Under the pieces are notes generated by a model, which saw nothing but the letters and a program-made list of their open reading frames with translations, was not told the origin of the DNA and ran no database searches. Of a stretch of DNA of 64,000 bases, positions 10,240 to 18,289 are shown one piece after another. Within the stretch, counting starts at the first letter, position 1. Each line of letters starts with the position of its first letter. The position numbers and the translations under genes are program-made. Where the stretch lies: the NCBI RefSeq assembly GCF_963378095.1, contig NZ_OY726397.1, forward strand, positions 248,001 to 312,000, given 5' to 3'. The stretch is from Mycolicibacterium sp. MU0053. Its GTDB lineage: Bacteria; Actinomycetota; Actinomycetes; Mycobacteriales; Mycobacteriaceae.

Positions 10240-10839
10240 GTGGGTCGGAAGCGCAGCGCGACACGTCGGCCGGCCGTCGGGGTTCGGGTCCTGGCCGCCG
10301 TACTGGCCCTGGCGGTAGTGGGCGGCTGCCAGCAGCCGTCGTCCCGCCCGGAGATCTCGTTCGAGGAGAAGGCACCCACGATGGATCAGGCGCAGCTGCC
10401 GACGCTCAGGCAAACCCAGGCCCAGTTGCTCGAGTTGATCTTCGCGATCGAACGCGAGATCTCGCAGCTGGTGCCCGCCCTCAAGCCGTGGTGGTGGAAC
10501 AACAAATACAGCACGCTGCGGTGCCCGGACGGGGAAAAAGGGATGGGGCTGGCGTTCCCCAGCCTGGTTTCCCGGCACGGCCTGTCGGATGCCGAGTGGG
10601 AGCTGCTCTATCCGGTGGTGCGACGGCTTGCCGCCGAGGCCGGGCTGACCTCGGCCGGCGCTTTCCAAAACAAGGCGGGCAACCACGATGTCCGGATCCA
10701 CAGCGGCGACGGGCGGATGTTGATGTTCGGCAGCCGCGAGGCCACGCAGCTCACCGCCGACATCTCGTGCCGGCGTACTGACGACGGGCCGGTCTGGGTG
10801 GGCAACGAGATCCCGATGCCGCCGAACCCGCAGCCCTGA
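10240..10839 (+). CDS. LppA-type lipoprotein, putative
   Basis: A 199-residue exported lipoprotein starting at GTG 10240 behind a GAAGGGGG ribosome site. Residues 1-30 form a lipoprotein signal: basic N-terminus (GRKRSATRR), hydrophobic core VLAAVLALAVVGGC, lipidated C30. The mature part includes a conserved-looking WWWNNKYSTLRCPDGEKGMG segment, reminiscent of the mycobacterial LppA/LppB family. No enzyme motif is visible. It is 19 bp upstream of the DUF1023 hydrolase and probably cotranscribed with it and with the small membrane protein after that. Confidence 0.75.
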   Translation: MGRKRSATRRPAVGVRVLAAVLALAVVGGCQQPSSRPEISFEEKAPTMDQAQLPTLRQTQAQLLELIFAIEREISQLVPALKPWWWNNKYSTLRCPDGEKGMGLAFPSLVSRHGLSDAEWELLYPVVRRLAAEAGLTSAGAFQNKAGNHDVRIHSGDGRMLMFGSREATQLTADISCRRTDDGPVWVGNEIPMPPNPQP

Positions 10840-10858
10840 CGCTGGCGAGGATCGGCAC

Positions 10859-12679
10859 ATGACGATGTGGCTCAGCCAGATCGAATCCTGGGACGTCGGG
10901 TCGTTGCGCACCATCGCCGACGAGCTCACCACCGAACTCGGGTCCGCCCGCCGCGCCGCCGATCAGCTCGGGCAGGTGGCGCTGCTGCCGGGCTGGGAAT
11001 CACCGGCCGCCGATGTCGCCCGGGAGCGGGTGCGCACGGCCAGAGCGCATGTGCTCGACGACGCCGCGGTGCTCGGCGCGGTGCAGCAGTTGGCCGAGGA
11101 GACCGCCGCGGCGGTGACCAAGCTGCAGAACGATCTGGCCGCGATACGTGACGAGGTCGCGGCCTCCGACGGGTATCTGCGGTTGTCGGACTCCGGGCGC
11201 GTCACCATCATCGGCACCGCCAAGGAGATCGAACAGTGGCAGGGCAAAGCCGACGACATCGAGGCGCGCGCCCAGGCGCTGCTGCGACTCGCCGACGACA
11301 TCGATGCCGACGGCCGGGAGGTGTTCGGCAACATCGAGGCCGGGAAGGTCACCGCCGCCGGTGCCCCGGATTACGACAGCGCCTACCGCGCCGGTGAGCA
11401 GCAGTCCGGGCTGTCGGCCCCCTACCCGCCCGAGGGGGACGGCACGCAGCCCCGCGACGTCACCGCGTGGTGGAATTCGTTGACGCCGGAGGAACAGGCG
11501 AAAGTCCAACTCGAGCACCCGGATTGGCTCGACCGCGACGGGGTGCCCGCCCCGATCCGGCACGGGACGAACCTGCCGGCGATGGAACGGGATCTGGCCG
11601 CGGCGCAGGCAGCGTTGGACGCCCATCCCAGCTTCGAGCAGTTCCGCGCCGCGCGTCCCGACCTCTCGGAAGAAGCGGCTCGGGCTGCGCATTCCACCTT
11701 GGTGTTGCCGGAAACCGAGCGGCTCAACGAGATCCGCGGCGTGCACACCGCCCTGCTCATGGACCCCGACCGCCCCGAACTCGGGTTTGACCCCGACAAG
11801 TTCCTGATGCACTACGAGCCCGGCGAACACGAGGTCCTCGCGGTCATCGCCACCGGAAACCCCGACGAGGCCACCCACGTCACGGTCGCCACCCCCGGGA
11901 TGAACACCCACGCCGACAGCTTGCCGGCCATGGTCGGTGAGGCCGGGGCCCTCAAGACCGAGATGGAGCGCCAGTTGAACATGGCGGGCAAGTTCGGGGA
12001 GTCGGTGTCGACGATCGCCTGGTTCGGTTACGACCCGCCCGACACCAGCGACCTGAGCGTGTTCGGCGCGGCGAGCGAGGACCGCGCCAACGCCGGCGCC
12101 GTCGATTTGGCCAGCTTCTACCGCGGGATCAACGCCACCAACGTGCACGGGTCCGACGTGCACCTGTCGGCGTTCGGGCACTCCTACGGTTCCACGACCA
12201 CCGCGCAGGCGCTCAACGAACTCGGCGAGAAGGGCGTCGTCGACGACGCGGTGTTCTACGGCTCGCCCGGGCTGGGCCACGCCAACGAGAAAATCCTCGG
12301 GGTTTTCGGCACCTTCATCAACGACGAGGACGACCTGTTCCTCGACCAGGGCCGCGGGTATGTGATGTCGGCCGACCAGGACTGGGTGTCGCAGGGCGGG
12401 ACGCTGGGTGGGGTCCCGCTGCCCGGCCTGGCCGACGTCGGCACCCACGGGCCCAGAACGACCACGTTGCCGCTGGAACAGCTCAGCACCGCGGCCACCA
12501 CCACTCCAGACGGGGTGGCCCGCGACGGTGCGGTGGGGCATTCGGAGTATCCGCGCACCTTCGAGGTGCAGCGCCCCGACGGCACCCAAGAGCAGCTCCT
12601 CCGCACCACCGGCTACAACCTGGCGATCGTCGGAGCGGGGTTGGCCGACGAACCCGATGACCTCTTGGTCCGCAAGTAG
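10859..12679 (+). CDS. DUF1023 alpha/beta-hydrolase
   Basis: A 606-residue protein of the actinobacterial DUF1023 alpha/beta-hydrolase family. The N-terminal 190 residues are helical and heptad-like (RRAADQLGQVALLPGWESPAADVARERV), resembling WXG100-type helical hairpins. The C-terminal half is the hydrolase: the nucleophile elbow GHSYGSTTTAQAL lies near residue 440. Members are often found beside secreted or ESX-associated genes; this one has no signal peptide. The substrate is unknown. The gene sits between a lipoprotein and a small membrane protein on the same strand. Confidence 0.82.
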   Translation: MTMWLSQIESWDVGSLRTIADELTTELGSARRAADQLGQVALLPGWESPAADVARERVRTARAHVLDDAAVLGAVQQLAEETAAAVTKLQNDLAAIRDEVAASDGYLRLSDSGRVTIIGTAKEIEQWQGKADDIEARAQALLRLADDIDADGREVFGNIEAGKVTAAGAPDYDSAYRAGEQQSGLSAPYPPEGDGTQPRDVTAWWNSLTPEEQAKVQLEHPDWLDRDGVPAPIRHGTNLPAMERDLAAAQAALDAHPSFEQFRAARPDLSEEAARAAHSTLVLPETERLNEIRGVHTALLMDPDRPELGFDPDKFLMHYEPGEHEVLAVIATGNPDEATHVTVATPGMNTHADSLPAMVGEAGALKTEMERQLNMAGKFGESVSTIAWFGYDPPDTSDLSVFGAASEDRANAGAVDLASFYRGINATNVHGSDVHLSAFGHSYGSTTTAQALNELGEKGVVDDAVFYGSPGLGHANEKILGVFGTFINDEDDLFLDQGRGYVMSADQDWVSQGGTLGGVPLPGLADVGTHGPRTTTLPLEQLSTAATTTPDGVARDGAVGHSEYPRTFEVQRPDGTQEQLLRTTGYNLAIVGAGLADEPDDLLVRK

Positions 12680-12739
12680 CGGCGGCCCCGCGACGGTTGC
12701 GGCGGCCACCGGCCGATACCCCGGCTACAGTTTCCGACG

Positions 12740-13189
12740 ATGGGCTTCAAACGGCGCGTGTGGATATATCTCGCAGTGGTGGTGCTGGCGGTCGGCGCGC
12801 TGGTGTTGTCCGAGACGGTCTTCAACCAGACTTCCGAAGAATGCGTTCCGGTCCGTGAGCTGCTGGAGTTCAACCAGGCCCAGGCGAAGGAAATCGAGGA
12901 GCTCGAGGAAACCTCCGGGACCGATGCCGGCGTCATCGAATACCAGGAATGGGCCGACGGGTTGGCCCAGCGCGCCGGGAAGGTCACCGACCCCGAGCTG
13001 GTCTCCAGCGCGATCCGGGTGGCCCAACTCGCATCGCAGTTCGCCACCAAACTCCCCCAGCTGCGCGCCGAGACCGGCGAGGGCGCGGCCACCGGGCAGA
13101 AGACCCCGCCGATCGTCTACGAGATGTACTTGGTGAACGCGCAAATCACCGAGGAGATCAACAAATTGCTCCAGGCTTGCCCCGACTGA
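12740..13189 (+). CDS. Small membrane-anchored protein, unknown function
   Basis: A 149-residue protein with one N-terminal transmembrane segment (residues 6-26, VWIYLAVVVLAVGALVLSE) and a glutamate-rich, helical extracytoplasmic part (FNQAQAKEIEELEETSG). Two cysteines (in EECVPV and the final QACPD) could form a disulfide. I do not recognise a named family. It follows the DUF1023 hydrolase by 60 bp on the same strand and is likely the last gene of that three-gene group. Confidence 0.7.
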   Translation: MGFKRRVWIYLAVVVLAVGALVLSETVFNQTSEECVPVRELLEFNQAQAKEIEELEETSGTDAGVIEYQEWADGLAQRAGKVTDPELVSSAIRVAQLASQFATKLPQLRAETGEGAATGQKTPPIVYEMYLVNAQITEEINKLLQACPD

Positions 13190-13297
13190 AACGGGCCGCC
13201 GCTCACGGGGCCCGGAAACCGCGTGCGTGTCTCCCCTATCCTTGACATGGCCGAATATTCGGGAATTGCCCGGAAAAACGTTCCGAAAGGGTTGACA

Positions 13298-14563
13298 GTG
13301 GCGCTCGTCGTGCAGAAATACGGCGGATCCTCGGTGAGTGACGCCGAGCGTATCCGGCGCGTCGCCGAGCGCATCGTCGAGACCAAGAAGGCCGGCCACG
13401 ACGTCGTAGTGGTGGCCTCGGCCATGGGTGACACCACCGACGACCTGCTTGACCTCGCCCAACAGGTGTGCCCGTCGCCGCCGGCCCGCGAACTCGACAT
13501 GCTGCTGACCGCCGGCGAACGCATCTCCAACGCGCTGCTGGCCATGGCGATCGAATCGATGGGGGCCAACGCGCGGTCGTTCACCGGATCGCAGGCCGGT
13601 GTCATCACGACCGGCACCCACGGCAACGCCAAGATCATGGATGTCACGCCGGGACGGCTGCGCACGGCCCTCGACGAGGGTCAGATCGTGCTGGTGGCCG
13701 GCTTCCAGGGCGTGAGCCAGGACACCAAGGACGTCACCACGCTGGGCCGGGGCGGCTCCGACACCACCGCGGTCGCCGTCGCCGCCGCCCTCGGCGCCGA
13801 CGTGTGCGAGATCTACACCGACGTCGACGGCGTCTACACCGCCGACCCGCGCATCGTGCCGGACGCGCGCCGCCTCGAGACCATCTCGTTCGAGGAGATG
13901 CTCGAGATGGCCGCGGCCGGCACCAAGGTGCTCATGCTGCGCTGCGTGGAATACGCCAAGCGCTACAACCTGCCGATCCATGTCCGCTCCTCGTACACGG
14001 ACAAGCCCGGCACCCTCGTCAAAGGATCGATGGAGGACATCCCCATGGAAGACGCCATCCTCACCGGAGTCGCGCACGACCGCAGCGAGGCCAAGGTCAC
14101 CGTGACCGGCGTCCCCGACGTGCCGGGCTACGCCGCGCAGGTGTTCCGCGCGCTGGCCGACGTCGACGTCAACATCGACATGGTGTTGCAGAACATCTCG
14201 AAGGTCGAGGACGGCAAGACCGACATCACCTTCACCTGCTCGCGGGAGAGCGCACCCAGGGCGGTCGAGAAGCTGACCTCGCTGCAGGACAAGATCGGGT
14301 TCACCCGGGTGCTCTTCGACGACCTGATCGGCAAGGTGTCGCTGATCGGCGCCGGCATGCGCAGCCACCCGGGCGTGACCGCGACATTCTGTGAGGCGCT
14401 GGCCGAGGCCGGTATCAACATCGATCTGATCTCGACCTCCGAGATCCGGATCTCGGTGTTGATCAAGGACACGGAACTGGACCGGGCCGTCGCCGCGTTG
14501 CACGAGGCATTCAATCTGGGCGGCGAGGAGCAGGCCGTCGTCTACGCAGGAACAGGACGGTAG
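13298..14563 (+). CDS. ask: Aspartokinase, alpha subunit
   Basis: A 421-residue aspartokinase that phosphorylates L-aspartate, the first step to lysine, threonine, methionine and diaminopimelate. The kinase domain begins [18 protein letters not shown] and contains [16 protein letters not shown]; two ACT domains follow from about residue 250. The GTG at 13298 gives the same length as M. tuberculosis Ask (421). The 3' part is also a separate gene: an internal ATG yields the beta subunit. It is followed after 6 bp by asd, as in mycobacteria and corynebacteria. Confidence 0.96.
   Translation: MALVVQKYGGSSVSDAERIRRVAERIVETKKAGHDVVVVASAMGDTTDDLLDLAQQVCPSPPARELDMLLTAGERISNALLAMAIESMGANARSFTGSQAGVITTGTHGNAKIMDVTPGRLRTALDEGQIVLVAGFQGVSQDTKDVTTLGRGGSDTTAVAVAAALGADVCEIYTDVDGVYTADPRIVPDARRLETISFEEMLEMAAAGTKVLMLRCVEYAKRYNLPIHVRSSYTDKPGTLVKGSMEDIPMEDAILTGVAHDRSEAKVTVTGVPDVPGYAAQVFRALADVDVNIDMVLQNISKVEDGKTDITFTCSRESAPRAVEKLTSLQDKIGFTRVLFDDLIGKVSLIGAGMRSHPGVTATFCEALAEAGINIDLISTSEIRISVLIKDTELDRAVAALHEAFNLGGEEQAVVYAGTGR
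14045..14563 (+). CDS. Aspartokinase beta subunit (in-frame internal start)
   Basis: An in-frame ATG at 14045 ([17 protein letters not shown]) would give a 172-residue regulatory subunit made of the two ACT domains. A strong ribosome site GGAGG (14032-14036) lies 8 nt upstream of it, inside the alpha reading frame. The alpha2-beta2 arrangement with an internal beta start is established for Corynebacterium and mycobacterial aspartokinases, and the length matches the C. glutamicum beta subunit. The ACT domains bind lysine and threonine as feedback effectors. Confidence 0.8.
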   Translation: MEDAILTGVAHDRSEAKVTVTGVPDVPGYAAQVFRALADVDVNIDMVLQNISKVEDGKTDITFTCSRESAPRAVEKLTSLQDKIGFTRVLFDDLIGKVSLIGAGMRSHPGVTATFCEALAEAGINIDLISTSEIRISVLIKDTELDRAVAALHEAFNLGGEEQAVVYAGTGR

Positions 14564-15616
<1,053 letters not shown>

Positions 15617-15625
15617 CCCGCACCA

Positions 15626-16792
15626 ATGCGCCGAAACGTGAGTTTGGGCCGCAAAGTGCGAGTGGGTTTCGGCATTCTGGCAATCTCGGCGCTGTGGTTG
15701 GCCGTGGTGTGCGCGCCGGGCGCGCATGCGACTCCTGATGTTCCGGTGCAGCCGCTGCAGCCCGGGCAGGTGATCCGTGTCGGTCCCATCGCCGGCACCG
15801 GGACGCCGACGCGCGATTACGGGATCGGCGCGACCGACCTGTGCGAATTCATGGAGTTCCCCACCGAACTGCTGCAGGTGTGCGGCGACAGCTTCGCCGG
15901 TCAGGGCGTGGGGTTGGGTCGGTGGTTCTCGCCGATTGCGATGCATGTGGACCGCGCGTCACTGGATGCCCCGGAGGGGATCCGCTACACCGGCGTCACC
16001 GGCGTGGACCAACCGCTACTGGCCGAGCCGACGCGGCCGGGCTTCTCGCAGTTGCCGTCGGGGGTGGTCGAGATCAACCGGCAGAATTACCTGCTGATCA
16101 CCACCACGCACCGGTTGGTCCCGCAAGGGTCGCGGCTGGTGAAAGCCGAAGCCGCACAACACGGTTGGCAGACCGTCCCGGGCTCACAGCGCCCGGCCGA
16201 CTACGCGGCGGGCCGGCAATCCCAAGTCAGCGGCTACTACGACCCGATCCCCACCGCGGACTCCGTCACGGGCTGGGTGTACATCGTCGCCAACAGTTTC
16301 GACCGCAGCGCCCCGGTGTCGCTGTATCGCGTGCCGCCGGCGGACTTCACCGACCGCGCCAAGTGGCAGGGCTGGTCGGGGTTACCGGGCGCCGACGGCG
16401 GCTGGGGTAAGCCCCCGACCCCACTGTGGCCCGATCTGGTGGGCGAGATGAGCATCCGGCAGATCGACGGCAAGACCGTGCTGTCCTACTTCAACGCCAG
16501 CACCGGCAACATGGAGGTGCGGGTCGCCGACAATCCGACGCAGTTGGGCAGCGCACCGGTGACCACCGTGGTGCGCGCCGACGTCTGGCCCGAACCGGCC
16601 GAACACCTGCCGGCGCCGGAGGACAACCGGCTGGCCCAGCCCTATGGCGGCTACCTTTCGCCGGCGTCGAGCCTCGAGGACGTCCGGGTGTTCGTCAGCC
16701 AGTGGAACACCGAGTCGCGGGACCGCTCGCCGTATCGGGTCATCCAGTTCGCGGTGCACCCGTTCAAGCCCTGGTCGGGCGGGTTTTTTTAG
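15626..16792 (+). CDS. Exported DUF4185-domain protein, Rv3707c-like
   Basis: A 388-residue protein with an N-terminal signal or anchor segment (VGFGILAISALWLAVVCAPGAHA, residues 13-35). The mature region (ATDLCEFMEFPTELLQVCGDSFAGQ) is a DUF4185 fold, thought to be a five-bladed beta-propeller related to glycosyl hydrolase-like proteins. It occupies the position of Rv3707c, 9 bp after asd. The gene ends GGG-TTT-TTT-TAG, giving a T7 run at 16785-16791 over the stop. The molecular role is not known. Confidence 0.82.
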   Translation: MRRNVSLGRKVRVGFGILAISALWLAVVCAPGAHATPDVPVQPLQPGQVIRVGPIAGTGTPTRDYGIGATDLCEFMEFPTELLQVCGDSFAGQGVGLGRWFSPIAMHVDRASLDAPEGIRYTGVTGVDQPLLAEPTRPGFSQLPSGVVEINRQNYLLITTTHRLVPQGSRLVKAEAAQHGWQTVPGSQRPADYAAGRQSQVSGYYDPIPTADSVTGWVYIVANSFDRSAPVSLYRVPPADFTDRAKWQGWSGLPGADGGWGKPPTPLWPDLVGEMSIRQIDGKTVLSYFNASTGNMEVRVADNPTQLGSAPVTTVVRADVWPEPAEHLPAPEDNRLAQPYGGYLSPASSLEDVRVFVSQWNTESRDRSPYRVIQFAVHPFKPWSGGFF

Positions 16793-16848
16793 CCGTGCGT
16801 GACGGCGAGGCTCGCCGCAGTACATTCCGCAGCGCGATGCCGCGGAAT

Positions 16849-17151
16849 TCACCAGTAACACGCGTTCGAGTGGGATTCCCCACGAGAGCTGCGGGCGTGT
16901 GCCCATGTGATATCCGGTTGCCACCGAAGTTTCTGCTTCGTATACCCACTGTGTGTCCAGAACGCGGTGTTCCCGGTCCAGTAGTAGTGCGAATGCGATT
17001 TGCCGTCGCACCGTGCATGCGCCGATGCCGGGCTCGCCACAACACCCACGTTCACGCCGACAAGCAGGCCTACCAAAACGACGCTCCCCGATGCCCGTGC
17101 CATCGCTACCCGCAACGAGCCACCCAGTTTCGGATGATGTGTGATGTTCAT
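16849..17151 (-). CDS. Small secreted two-cysteine protein, unknown
   Basis: A 100-residue protein starting at ATG 17151 (MNITHHPKLGG). It has a convincing signal peptide (SVVLVGLLVGVNVGVVASPASAHA) with cleavage before RCDGKSH. The mature peptide is only about 54 residues, rich in His, Trp, Tyr and Ser (HSHYYWTGNTAFWTHSGY), with one Cys near each end that could form a disulfide. I do not recognise a family; it has a bacteriocin- or small-ligand-like look, but no diagnostic motif. It stands alone on the minus strand between two plus-strand genes. Longer in-frame starts add a non-credible leader. Confidence 0.6.
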   Translation of the reverse strand: MNITHHPKLGGSLRVAMARASGSVVLVGLLVGVNVGVVASPASAHARCDGKSHSHYYWTGNTAFWTHSGYTKQKLRWQPDITWAHARSSRGESHSNACYW

Positions 17152-17393
17152 GGTCTTCGCCCTTTCCGTTGTTTGCTGGGAAGGAAAGCGTCGCTCAATG
17201 AGCGCCGCTCGACATGAGTAGTTGACTACGTGCAAATCGAGGCGCACCCCGGCCGCGCGCGCAGCTTCGCCGTTGAATACCTGGGGGCGTAGCCGGAACC
17301 GCACTTGCGCCGCTGGGGGCTACCCGTGCTTCACAGCGAATTCATAACCCCAACCCAGTCGAGGCATCGTCTGCGCCAGGGATCATGGTCGCT

Positions 17394-17792
17394 ATGAGTG
17401 AAACCCCCGAACACGCCAACGAACCCACGGGTCCGCTGGACCCCGCGTCGCCACCTCGCCCACGCCCGCCGCAACCAGTCGTGGCGGCGGACCACCACCG
17501 ACCCAACCGGCTCTACCAGGTCGCGGCGTGGGTCGCGATCGTGGCCGGTGTGCTGGTCATTGCCGGGACCGTCTTCTTCGCCGGCTTTGTTCTCGGCAGG
17601 GCCTCCGACGGCGGACACGGGCACTTTCGGCACCACCCGGGGATGATGATGCAGGACCGGGGCGGGCCGATGGCGCCGCCGATGCTGCGCCCGGACGGCG
17701 TCCGCGAAGGCCACATGTGGCCCGGGCCCGGAAACGCTCCCGGCGACCCGGCGCCCGGCGCAGGACCGAGCACCACCGCGCCGGGCCGCTGA
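17394..17792 (+). CDS. Proline-rich single-pass membrane protein, Rv3706c-like
   Basis: A 132-residue protein starting at ATG 17394 (an in-frame ATG three codons earlier is possible). It has a proline-rich cytoplasmic N-terminus, one transmembrane helix at residues 46-70 (VAAWVAIVAGVLVIAGTVFFAGFVLG), and a His/Met/Pro/Gly-rich tail (HGHFRHHPGMMMQ). The position near the Rv3707c homologue suggests it corresponds to Rv3706c. The His/Met-rich tail could bind metal, which is inference only. Confidence 0.65.
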   Translation: MSETPEHANEPTGPLDPASPPRPRPPQPVVAADHHRPNRLYQVAAWVAIVAGVLVIAGTVFFAGFVLGRASDGGHGHFRHHPGMMMQDRGGPMAPPMLRPDGVREGHMWPGPGNAPGDPAPGAGPSTTAPGR

Positions 17793-17806
17793 GCGCACCC
17801 CGCACC

Positions 17807-18289
17807 TCAGGTGCTCAGAGCCTGGGGCGAAAGCTCCTTCAGCATCGCGTTGGACCACCGCATCTGACGCAGCGACTGCGGGTGGCAGCGTGCGGTCAGC
17901 GCCAACAACTCGTGGTTCTTGGTGGCCTGGGCGGCCTGACCGAGAAGCTCCCAATCCAGGGACACTCCCGCAGCCGCCCGGTGGATCCGGCGCAGATCGG
18001 CCAGTAACAACAGGGCCGGTTCCGGACGCCGACGCAACGCCGCGCTGATCCGCTCGGTGAATCCGGGGCTCAACCACAACCGGCGTCGGCGCGCCGACAA
18101 GCGCAGCCCGTAGTGGCGGCCGTGGTCGGCCAGTTCCTTGACGTGGTCGTCCGACCATGCCGCCAGGTCCTGGGCGAGATGGCTGATGTCCTGGTCGCTG
18201 TGATGGCGCGCGGCGGTGGCGCGCAACGCACGCGCCAGCACCCGCTCGCTGCGGTGCAACTCGGCGATGGCCAGGGCGACCTTGCTCAT
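17807..18289 (-). CDS. Helical protein coupled to the molybdopterin oxidoreductase
   Basis: A 160-residue helical protein beginning MSKVALAIAELHRSERVLARAL. The first 75 residues, with heptad leucines and spaced acidic and histidine residues (HHSDQDISHLAQDLAAWSDDH), resemble a ferritin-like or four-helix arrangement, but the metal-ligand pattern is not convincing. The ATG overlaps the stop of the molybdopterin oxidoreductase as ATGA, so the two are translated in concert, and it may be an accessory or maturation factor for that enzyme. I do not recognise a named family. Confidence 0.7.
   Translation of the reverse strand: MSKVALAIAELHRSERVLARALRATAARHHSDQDISHLAQDLAAWSDDHVKELADHGRHYGLRLSARRRRLWLSPGFTERISAALRRRPEPALLLLADLRRIHRAAAGVSLDWELLGQAAQATKNHELLALTARCHPQSLRQMRWSNAMLKELSPQALST

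Noticed and set aside
13242..13262. TTGACA plus the palindrome CCGAATATTCGG upstream of ask as a promoter with operator
   Set aside because: No acceptable -10 lies at the proper spacing, so a defined promoter or operator cannot be supported, although the palindrome is real.
16785..16791. T7 run at the end of the DUF4185 gene as an intrinsic terminator
   Set aside because: The preceding stem is only about 4 bp (GCCC/GGGC), too weak to call.
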